A program made the position numbers and the translations under genes. The notes below the pieces were generated by a model that was not told the DNA's origin, did not search any database, and saw only the letters and a list, made by a program, of their open reading frames with translations. Positions 6,359 through 11,609 of a stretch of 11,609 bases of DNA are shown here, piece after piece. Within the stretch, counting starts at the first letter, position 1. Every line of letters begins with the position of its first letter. The DNA comes from Lachnospiraceae bacterium. Lineage in GTDB: Bacteria > Bacillota_A > Clostridia > Lachnospirales > Lachnospiraceae. The stretch covers positions 1 through 11,609 of the forward strand of contig JAILPG010000224.1 in NCBI GenBank assembly GCA_024699595.1. Direction: 5' to 3'.

Positions 6359-8596
6359 CTACTCCGATTCTGAAATAAGTCTTTTGTATACACCGGGATA
6401 GGATATGAGCTTTTCATGAGTACCCCGCTCCCTTATCCTGCCGTGCTCCATGACTATGATCTCATCACAGTCACGGATGGTGGAAAGACGCTGCGCCACA
6501 ACGATGCAGGTGCAGTGTCTGCGTTTGATATTGTCAAGAATGATCTTTTCTGTAGCCGAGTCAAGGGATGATGTCGCTTCATCCATGATAAGCACAGTGG
6601 GATTGGTGGCTAAGGCCTTTGCTATCTCTAACCTCTGGCGCTGCCCGCCGGAGATGTTTGAGCCGTTCTCCCTGAGCATATAGCCGTAACCTCCGGGCTT
6701 TTTAACTATATCATCATGTACACAGGCATCCTTGGCTGCCTGAATGATCATTTCCTGCGTAATTCCTGCGTTCCATCCGCTTATGTTGTCATATATGCTT
6801 CCCTCAAACAACGATATCTGCTGGGTCACCACGGATATCGAACTTGTGACCACCTCTGCGGTTATCTGTTCTATCCTGGTACCGTCAAACAGTATCCTGC
6901 CTCCCCATTGCTCATACAGACCGCTTAAGAGCTTTGATACCGTTGATTTGCCGCAGCCGCTCGTTCCCACGAGGGCAATGCTCTGTCCGGACTCGGCCTT
7001 AAGGTTGAATCCCGTTATAAGGGCGGGCTCCATCTTGTTATACCCAAAGGAGACATTTTCCATGAGTACTTCTCCCCTGAGTTTCCTTCCTTCCATTTCC
7101 TCATCCTTAACATTGTTGTAACGGTGCTCCTCCTTGTAATTCATGATGTCATCGACACGCATCATATCGTTTTTGACCTGCTGCATCGATCTGACAAAGC
7201 TTACGATATTATCAAAGGGAGCGGAAAAAGAAGACATGAATCCGTTAAAACAGAGTAACATACCGGGAGTCATATCTCCCTTTATGACCTCAAGACTGCC
7301 GAAAATAAGCATTATAACTGTATTGACAAAGCCTATGCTCTGGGGGATTACGTCAAGCATTGCCTGGGTCTTTCCAAGCTTCTGGTCATTAATGTTTACC
7401 TCGGCATAATATCCCATCAGCCTTCCGACATATTCGCCCTCGGCACCTACGGCCTTAAGGCTTGCTGATGAGGAAAGACCGTTATAGAGAGCACCCTGCA
7501 GCTTTCCTCCATCGATCCCGTATTTCATTGTCATTGTCCTTATCTTTGACGATACGCGGATCGCAATGAGCATCGAACCGATGGAGAATACCACGGCTAT
7601 CAGCGACAGCTTTGCAGAATAGCCGATCATCAGTATCAAATAGATAACGCTTGTTATCAAGCTGATGACCACGCTTATAAGACTTCCTGAGAGGAAGGTT
7701 GATACGGCCATGTTGTTATATACACGAGATACAAGGTCACCTGCATATCTCTGTTCAAAAAAGACCATGGGAAGACGCAGCATATGTGCGATCATGCCGT
7801 CTGTGGTTATGAGGCTTGTCTTGGTACGAAGAAGCAGCGAAAGCTTTGAATTGAGCCAGTTGAAATACGCAGAAAACAGAGCTGTTACGATCATGATAAG
7901 AAGCAGCCATTTTGTCCAAGTTATCTCATGCTGTGAAAGGATGTTGTCAAGAAATACCTGAGAAAACACAGGAGTCAAAACCCCGGGTATTATCAGGGCG
8001 ATACCTATAAGAAGAAGAGCCTGAAGGGTCTTGTGCTGACCTTCGAGACGCCTCATAACAAAGGCAAAAAGTGTCCGCTTTTTTCTGGATATGACAAATT
8101 TGCTTGTGGGCTTGAAGGCAAGGACGGTTCCCGAATATCCCTCTTCAAGCTCATTAAGTGTAAGCTTTCTGCGTCCCTGCGCAGGATCGTTTATGTAATA
8201 GTACTTTCCTTTTTTTCCTTCAAATACGACAAAGTGCGAGTAGTTCCAGTGAAGCATGCAGGGAGGCTTGTTTTTTGCAAGCATCTTCTGCAGATCCCTC
8301 TCGCTTGCGGTAACCTCCAGATTGTATTTCTCGGCTGCAAGATAGATATTCTTTGCATTACAGCCGTTTCGGGACACACCGGTTTCCACCCTGAGCTCCT
8401 CAAGGGGTACATAGCGCCCGTAGTACTGTAATATCATCGAAAGCGATGCGGCTCCGCACTCGTTGACCTCCATCTGGTATACGGTCGGGGTCTTTGCGTA
8501 TCCGATTATATGTTTCTTCTTTTTCTTCTTCTGGCTCTGCTTGTGATACCGTCTGGCGATCTCCTCAGGGGAAGCGTCTTTTTTATATTTTGTCAT
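6359..8596 (-). CDS. C39 peptidase-containing ABC transporter (leader cleavage and export)
   Basis: This 745-residue transporter is expected to cut the leader after Gly-Gly and export the core. After a Lys-rich cytosolic tail (seven Lys near residues 23-29), a C39 peptidase domain spans about 34-165 with oxyanion Gln41, catalytic Cys47 (ECGAASL), His121 and Asp137 (INDPAQG). About six membrane segments follow (175-450). The ATPase has Walker A GTSGCGKST (544-552), signature SGGQR (649-653) and Walker B VLIMDE (668-673). The H-loop reads AQRLST, with Gln702 replacing the usual His. I chose ATG 8596 with AGAGGA 5 bases upstream; the frame can be extended to a TTG at 8617, which has no comparable site. 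The gene overlaps the adaptor gene by 14 bases, so the two are translationally linked. Confidence 0.92.
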   Translation of the reverse strand: MTKYKKDASPEEIARRYHKQSQKKKKKKHIIGYAKTPTVYQMEVNECGAASLSMILQYYGRYVPLEELRVETGVSRNGCNAKNIYLAAEKYNLEVTASERDLQKMLAKNKPPCMLHWNYSHFVVFEGKKGKYYYINDPAQGRRKLTLNELEEGYSGTVLAFKPTSKFVISRKKRTLFAFVMRRLEGQHKTLQALLLIGIALIIPGVLTPVFSQVFLDNILSQHEITWTKWLLLIMIVTALFSAYFNWLNSKLSLLLRTKTSLITTDGMIAHMLRLPMVFFEQRYAGDLVSRVYNNMAVSTFLSGSLISVVISLITSVIYLILMIGYSAKLSLIAVVFSIGSMLIAIRVSSKIRTMTMKYGIDGGKLQGALYNGLSSSASLKAVGAEGEYVGRLMGYYAEVNINDQKLGKTQAMLDVIPQSIGFVNTVIMLIFGSLEVIKGDMTPGMLLCFNGFMSSFSAPFDNIVSFVRSMQQVKNDMMRVDDIMNYKEEHRYNNVKDEEMEGRKLRGEVLMENVSFGYNKMEPALITGFNLKAESGQSIALVGTSGCGKSTVSKLLSGLYEQWGGRILFDGTRIEQITAEVVTSSISVVTQQISLFEGSIYDNISGWNAGITQEMIIQAAKDACVHDDIVKKPGGYGYMLRENGSNISGGQRQRLEIAKALATNPTVLIMDEATSSLDSATEKIILDNIKRRHCTCIVVAQRLSTIRDCDEIIVMEHGRIRERGTHEKLISYPGVYKRLISESE

Positions 8597-10289
8597 CGTC
8601 TTCCTCTTTGAAATCAAACTTGTTCTTCAGATACGGAATGAGAAGATCTATGGGTTTCTTTTCCTCTGTGATTATCGTTGCAGATATGACGGTTCCGGTC
8701 GCAAGCTCGATATTCCGGCCCTTTTTGGTGCTCCAGCTGTATCCGCTCTTTGTACTCGGATCGGATTCCATCCTGCATCTTACCTCGACAACAGAGCCTT
8801 CCTTGATAAAATCATTTACCACCGAATCACTTGCGATCTGTTCCTTGAGATCTCCTTCCGAAGCAACATGCGTGGATATGGAATCCACCACGCCCTCTAT
8901 GTGTCCATACTCCTGACGGTCTACAGTTGAGGGGAAAATATAGGCTTTCATCCCGGGCTTTAGCTTAAAGGCATCCGTGAGCTTCACATAACAGATGGCT
9001 ACGTCATTCTCAAGATCTCCCGATAAGAGCGATGCAATCTGTCCGCCTACGGCTATACCCTGTCCCTCGGTTACCTTCACGTCATATACCTTGCCTTCGA
9101 TCTCTGATGTAACGACGCCCTTTGATGCCTTATTAAGGAGGGCATCTCTCTGAGCCTTAAGATCGATAAGGACTGCTGATTTCTGATTGTTGAACTGCTG
9201 CTCGTAATTCTCCTCGGTGAGCTCCATATTGCCCTCTGCAAGGACGCTCTGAAGCTCGAGGCCGTCTATCTCGTCCTTTAAGGATTTGTAAGCAGCCTTG
9301 GCGGTATAGTAATCCTGCAGCACTTCCGAATACTCGGTAGATGCTATCGTATTCCTTGCCGTTATCTCGGAAAGGGAATTGACATATTCAAGATAAGCTT
9401 TTCTGGAGGTTTCAAGCTTTATATTTGCGTCACTTACGTTCTTCTCCTCATTTTCCATGAAGATCCTCGCATCGTTTGCTGCAGCCTCCTTGGCCCAGAG
9501 ATCCGCAAGTCCCGCATCATAGGCATTTCTCTCAGCTTCGGTATGCTCAAGCGCATCGAAATTGTAATACTGGTTGTTAAAGCTTTCCAGTGCTGAGTAA
9601 TAGACCTCCTGGAGATTTATATAATTGTTCTTTGCAGCCTCATATCTTGAATAATAGCTCTCATAATCGGCATTTGCCTCATTGTAGGTGACCTGAGGCT
9701 CCTGATCGGTAATGGCAAGGGTCGAAAAGAACTGTCTCTTGTACTCAAGCATCTGGGCTTCTTTTTCATCCGCATAGGCCTTTGCCTCGGCAAGCTTTTC
9801 CTTTTTAAGCTCAAGCTCCGCTTTGGTGCTCTGTGCATCCCTGTCTGCATCCTTTGCAGAAAGCTTGATCTGAGCCATCTGCTCGGTATCCGTAGTGACA
9901 ACATCCATCTCGGATTCAAATGTCATGTTCTCTACATACTGGATCCTTGTATCGAGCTGCTTTATCTGGTAGATGTCCTCTTCGTCGCCTATTGTGGCCA
10001 CTATGTCTCCGACATTTACATAATCGTCATCCTTGATCTTTACGGACACGACAAAGCCTTCCGTTTTGGAATATATGTATTCCGCACCGTCGGCGTTTAA
10101 ATATATGCCGGAAGTATCAATGCTGGTCGGAAGCTCCCCTAAAAATCCCCATATGATGAGCCCCGCTATAACAATAAAAGCACCGATGATGGATACCCAT
10201 ACCGTCGGAGAAACAAGGATAATCATCCGATCGAGCTTATCCTGGGCAGCGACTCTATTCAGTGCTTCTTTGTTGTATACGTTTTTCAA
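8583..10289 (-). CDS. HlyD-like membrane fusion/adaptor protein of the NHLP export system
   Basis: This 568-residue protein probably joins the ABC transporters and guides the peptide across the cell envelope. It has a short cytosolic N-terminus, one membrane segment (about 28-50), a first lipoyl/biotinyl-like half motif (about 76-102, GFVVSVKIKDDDYVNVGD), and a long charged helical region (about 105-390, rich in Glu, Ala and Lys) that looks like a coiled coil. The second lipoyl half begins near 398 (EGKVYDVKV) and is followed by a beta-barrel-like domain (KLKPGMKAYIFPS). This layout is classic for HlyD-family adaptors. It is long for a Gram-positive member because of the coiled coil. The TTG start at 10289 is supported by AGAGGG 9 bases upstream. 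The gene lies 37 bases after the SdpI-like gene and overlaps the peptidase transporter by 14 bases. Confidence 0.88.
   Translation of the reverse strand: MKNVYNKEALNRVAAQDKLDRMIILVSPTVWVSIIGAFIVIAGLIIWGFLGELPTSIDTSGIYLNADGAEYIYSKTEGFVVSVKIKDDDYVNVGDIVATIGDEEDIYQIKQLDTRIQYVENMTFESEMDVVTTDTEQMAQIKLSAKDADRDAQSTKAELELKKEKLAEAKAYADEKEAQMLEYKRQFFSTLAITDQEPQVTYNEANADYESYYSRYEAAKNNYINLQEVYYSALESFNNQYYNFDALEHTEAERNAYDAGLADLWAKEAAANDARIFMENEEKNVSDANIKLETSRKAYLEYVNSLSEITARNTIASTEYSEVLQDYYTAKAAYKSLKDEIDGLELQSVLAEGNMELTEENYEQQFNNQKSAVLIDLKAQRDALLNKASKGVVTSEIEGKVYDVKVTEGQGIAVGGQIASLLSGDLENDVAICYVKLTDAFKLKPGMKAYIFPSTVDRQEYGHIEGVVDSISTHVASEGDLKEQIASDSVVNDFIKEGSVVEVRCRMESDPSTKSGYSWSTKKGRNIELATGTVISATIITEEKKPIDLLIPYLKNKFDFKEEDDDKI
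8602..8607 (-). promoter_or_regulatory. Ribosome binding site setting the peptidase transporter start
   Basis: AGAGGA lies 5 bases before ATG 8596, inside the last codons of the adaptor gene. It favours this ATG over the in-frame TTG seven codons upstream. Confidence 0.7.
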
Positions 10290-10298
10290 TTATTTATA

Positions 10299-10304
10299 CC
10301 CTCT
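10299..10304 (-). promoter_or_regulatory. Ribosome binding site for a TTG start
   Basis: AGAGGG stands 9 bases before TTG 10289. The next in-frame ATG is 21 codons downstream, at the edge of the membrane segment, so the TTG is the better start of the adaptor gene. Confidence 0.65.
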
Positions 10305-10326
10305 GATAATTGAGAAAAACCCCTTA

Positions 10327-10692
10327 CTAAATTCCGAATTTCTTCTTTAATGCAAGCTCCGTGGGAACCGCCATTACTATGACCATAAGGACGCACTGTA
10401 TGCCCATTATCAGAAGCGAAAGCTTCAGTCCGTTGTCTTCATTTGCTAAGACGAGATACAAAACGATTGCGGCGATCAGTGATACTATCCCAAAGATCAG
10501 TGTATTCCTGCCGCAGAACACATTGGCAAAATCCCATGCCTCTTTGCTTGATTTAGAGCGCCTTGTCCTGTATCCGACAACATTATTTATCTCTTTTGGA
10601 GGGCGCTTCATCATGATATACCCTGTTATGATGCTCGTAACCGGTATAACAACAGCACATATGAAATATACGATATTCAGACCTGTAAACAT
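10327..10692 (-). CDS. SdpI-family small membrane protein, candidate immunity protein
   Basis: This 121-residue protein has three predicted membrane segments (about 5-28, 63-83, 90-110). Between the first two is the block NNVVGYRTRRSKSSKEAW followed by DFAN, which matches the signature I know for the SdpI family (N-x-x-x-G-Y-R-T ... S-x-E-A-W-x-x-A-N). In Bacillus subtilis SdpI protects the producer from the SdpC toxin. This protein is shorter and corresponds to the signature-bearing part only. It is the first gene of the RiPP operon, with a GGGAGG site 7 bases before ATG 10692 and a promoter just upstream. Its place in the operon suggests self-protection against the exported peptide. That role is inferred: many SdpI-like proteins have no known toxin partner, and a membrane or regulatory role is possible. 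Confidence 0.78.
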   Translation of the reverse strand: MFTGLNIVYFICAVVIPVTSIITGYIMMKRPPKEINNVVGYRTRRSKSSKEAWDFANVFCGRNTLIFGIVSLIAAIVLYLVLANEDNGLKLSLLIMGIQCVLMVIVMAVPTELALKKKFGI

Positions 10693-10737
10693 AGATAACC
10701 TCCCCTGATAACCATATCATGTTCCCATACATAGTAA

Positions 10738-10766
10738 ATAATACCATATGTTGTGTTTAAGTGCAA
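10738..10766 (-). promoter_or_regulatory. Likely promoter of the RiPP operon
   Basis: On the minus strand, TTGCAC (10766-10761) and TATTAT (10743-10738, five of six) are separated by 17 bases, a sigma-A-type arrangement. The expected start near 10731 would give a leader of about 38 bases before the SdpI-like gene. An A/T-rich stretch (10765-10799) directly upstream could act as an UP element. Confidence 0.6.
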
Positions 10767-10799
10767 AAAAAACTGCAAAATTTTAAAGTTGTTTTTTTT
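10765..10799. repeat. Inverted A/T-tract repeat in the divergent region
   Basis: A run of eight A plus C (10765-10773) is the reverse complement of G plus eight T (10791-10799), around a 17-base spacer that is itself AT-rich (AAAATTTTAAA). Such phased tracts usually bend DNA and sit upstream of promoters, and this one touches the -35 box of the RiPP promoter. It may be a regulator site or simply an UP element. Confidence 0.4.
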
Positions 10800-10831
10800 C
10801 ATGTTTATGACAGCTTCTGTGACTGCCTAAA

Positions 10832-10869
10832 CAATATGTAACCGGAACAATATTAAAATTCTCTATATT
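10832..10869. repeat. Short ACAATAT-type repeats, possible operator
   Basis: ACAATAT begins at 10831 and again at 10847, a 16-base period, and CAATAT (10848-10853) is mirrored by ATATTG (10865-10870). The group lies about 85 bases upstream of the operon's -35 box. A dimeric regulator could bind here, but the region is AT-rich and chance is a fair explanation. Confidence 0.2.
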
Positions 10870-10879
10870 GGGTGAAGGT

Positions 10880-11041
10880 ATGATTTGGCATGGTGACAAT
10901 CTTAAGTATACGTATTATGATGATATGGATCGGGTTGGTAAGAACAGCCTGCCCCGGATCCATTTGTGGACGTGATAATAACGTGGACTGTTGCTTGATC
11001 ATCATGCCGATGGTTTGCAGGAAAGGACTGAAAATGATTGA
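10880..11041 (+). pseudogene. Possible decayed small gene
   Basis: One plus-strand frame reads a protein-like peptide of 31 residues from ATG 10880 (MIWHGDNLKYTYYDDMD, later LPRIHLW). It meets three stops in a row at 10973-10981 and resumes as a polar stretch (LLLDHHADGLQERTEND) ending at 11041. The +1 frame bridges the stops with GRDNNVD, so two small frameshifts would restore one product of about 50 residues. The frame is open upstream to 10823. Its end overlaps the next gene's ATG by 8 bases, as in coupled gene pairs. I do not recognise the product. It could instead be non-coding sequence that looks coding by chance. Confidence 0.3.
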
Positions 11042-11312
11042 TGCAGAACTGAACAAATATATTGATTCCGGAAAAATAGCCGCAAAAGAGCTTTGCGATC
11101 TGGTGCATAAATATGCCTGGGATCTTGATACCTCTTTCGAGGAAGTGGTAAATCCCGATGGGAGCATCGATATTAAGGAGCACACATGGAGCATGAACAG
11201 CGAGCATGTCCATACTCTCGTGACTGTTGACAAAAACGGGAAAATAACAGACTCAGGCCGTATAGAAGAGATAGATCTGTTAAAGCAGAATAATGTGAAG
11301 GTGATCCCTTAG
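11034..11312 (+). CDS. Hypothetical protein, 92 residues
   Basis: This is a small acidic, apparently soluble protein. The N-terminal half looks helical (MIDAELNKYIDSGKIAAKEL, then CDLVHKYAWDLD). The second half looks like strands and turns (NPDGSIDIKEHTW, VHTLVTVDKNGKITDSG), with the VDKNGKIT turn typical of small beta-rich domains. There is no signal peptide or membrane segment. The ATG at 11034 has AAAGGA 6 bases upstream. The frame extends to 10890, but that extension is Cys/Met/Ile-rich and unlike a normal protein, so I excluded it. The gene points away from the RiPP operon and ends about 50 bases before a bidirectional terminator. I do not recognise the family. A size and context like this would suit an immunity or orphan accessory protein, but nothing in the sequence proves it. 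Confidence 0.65.
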   Translation: MIDAELNKYIDSGKIAAKELCDLVHKYAWDLDTSFEEVVNPDGSIDIKEHTWSMNSEHVHTLVTVDKNGKITDSGRIEEIDLLKQNNVKVIP

Positions 11313-11359
11313 GGAAACACTGACCAAAGCTTATACAGCTTCTGCATATATACGAAAAC

Positions 11360-11397
11360 AAAAGTGCCGGGAAGACTTATGTCCTTCCGGCACTTTT
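11360..11397. terminator. Bidirectional Rho-independent terminator
   Basis: Bases 11360-11370 pair with 11387-11397 (11 bp), and after one bulged G (11371), 11372-11374 pair with 11384-11386, leaving a 9-base loop. On the plus strand the stem ends in TTTT and can stop the 92-residue gene. On the minus strand it ends TTTTGTTTTC and stops the tRNA transcript, which reaches it immediately after the tRNA 3' end. Confidence 0.88.
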
Positions 11398-11398
11398 A

Positions 11399-11472
11399 CG
11401 TTCCTGAGCGGATTCGAACCGCTGACCTTCCGCTTAGGAGGCGGACGCTCTATCCTGCTGAGCTACAGAAAC
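11399..11472 (-). tRNA. tRNA-Arg, anticodon CCT
   Basis: A complete 74-base cloverleaf on the minus strand. The acceptor stem GTTTCTG pairs with CAGGAAC (one G-U), followed by discriminator G. The D arm has stem GCTC/GAGC with loop AGCAGGATA. The anticodon stem TCCGC/GCGGA holds the loop CTCCTAA, so the anticodon is CCT and it reads the Arg codon AGG. The T arm is AGCGG-TTCGAAT-CCGCT. CCA is not encoded. It has its own promoter and terminator, so it is a single-gene unit. tRNA-Arg genes are frequent integration sites, but I saw no integrase or duplicated tRNA 3' end in the window. Confidence 0.95.
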
Positions 11473-11481
11473 ACTTCAGAT

Positions 11482-11510
11482 ATTATAAACGTTTTTTTGA
11501 TATCTATCAA
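11482..11510 (-). promoter_or_regulatory. Near-consensus promoter of the tRNA gene
   Basis: On the minus strand, TTGATA (11510-11505) and a perfect TATAAT (11487-11482) are separated by exactly 17 bases. Transcription would start about 3 bases before the mature tRNA end. The -35 box overlaps the stop codon of the preceding gene. Confidence 0.85.
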
Positions 11511-11609
11511 TCCTTTTCTTTTTTCGCTTTCCTCTTTTCCATGCGCTGAAGTCTCAGTTTTTCCTGCTTTTCAGCTATTTCAAGAACAGTCTCCTTTGGT
11601 ACGAGCTTA
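11507..11609 (-). CDS. Partial CDS, C-terminal end of a Lys/Glu-rich protein
   Basis: A minus-strand frame enters from the right edge and stops with TGA at 11509-11507. The 33 visible residues read KLVPKETVLEIAEKQEKLRL, then QRMEKRKAKKEKD. They form one highly charged, helix-prone tail rich in Lys and Glu, typical of RNA- or ribosome-associated proteins but not diagnostic. The coding sense is supported by regular codons, absence of stops and the way the following tRNA promoter begins exactly at its stop codon. The family cannot be named from this piece. Confidence 0.6.
   Translation of the reverse strand, partial: KLVPKETVLEIAEKQEKLRLQRMEKRKAKKEKD

Noticed and set aside
10853..11233. Minus-strand frame of 126 codons opposite the 92-residue gene
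   Set aside because: Its composition (Ser/Ile/Met-rich, irregular) is that of an antisense shadow, and it has no ribosome site.
11399..11472. tRNA-Arg as an attachment site of an integrated element
   Set aside because: No integrase gene and no second copy of the tRNA 3' end were seen in the window.
11364..11549. Plus-strand frame of 61 codons over the tRNA
   Set aside because: It runs through the terminator and the antisense of a complete tRNA; no ribosome site supports it.

Overview
This window looks like part of a chromosome from a Gram-positive anaerobe of the class Clostridia, most likely Lachnospiraceae. That is an inference from moderate GC, strong AGGAGG-type ribosome binding sites, TTG starts, Bacillota-type terminators and the protein families present. 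I ran no searches, so family names rest on motifs and gene order.

Almost all of it (about 10692 down to 149, minus strand) is one tightly packed RiPP (ribosomally made, post-translationally modified peptide) operon of the proteusin / NHLP (nitrile-hydratase-like leader peptide) type. In transcription order it holds: a small SdpI-family membrane protein (candidate immunity); an HlyD-like secretion adaptor; a C39 peptidase-containing ABC transporter (leader cleavage and export); a second NHLP-type ABC transporter with a large cytosolic N-terminal region; two tandem PoyD-like radical SAM peptide epimerases; and a 239-residue precursor. The precursor has an unusually long leader ending in Gly-Gly and a 91-residue core that is about one third alanine. 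The only tailoring enzymes in view are the two epimerases. The simplest reading is a long, hydrophobic peptide converted at many positions to D-amino acids, cut after Gly-Gly and exported, possibly membrane-active, with the SdpI-like protein protecting the producer.

After the precursor (positions 140-1, minus strand) the sequence can be read two ways. It may be the start of a lipoprotein gene running off the window, or a pair of terminator-shaped hairpins. Both signals are in the same bases.

To the right of the operon, 10693-11033 is a mostly non-coding divergent region. It carries a good promoter for the operon, A/T tracts and what may be a decayed small plus-strand gene. It is followed by an unrecognised 92-residue plus-strand gene (11034-11312), a bidirectional terminator, a minus-strand tRNA-Arg(CCT) with a near-consensus promoter, and the C-terminal end of a Lys/Glu-rich minus-strand gene cut by the window edge.
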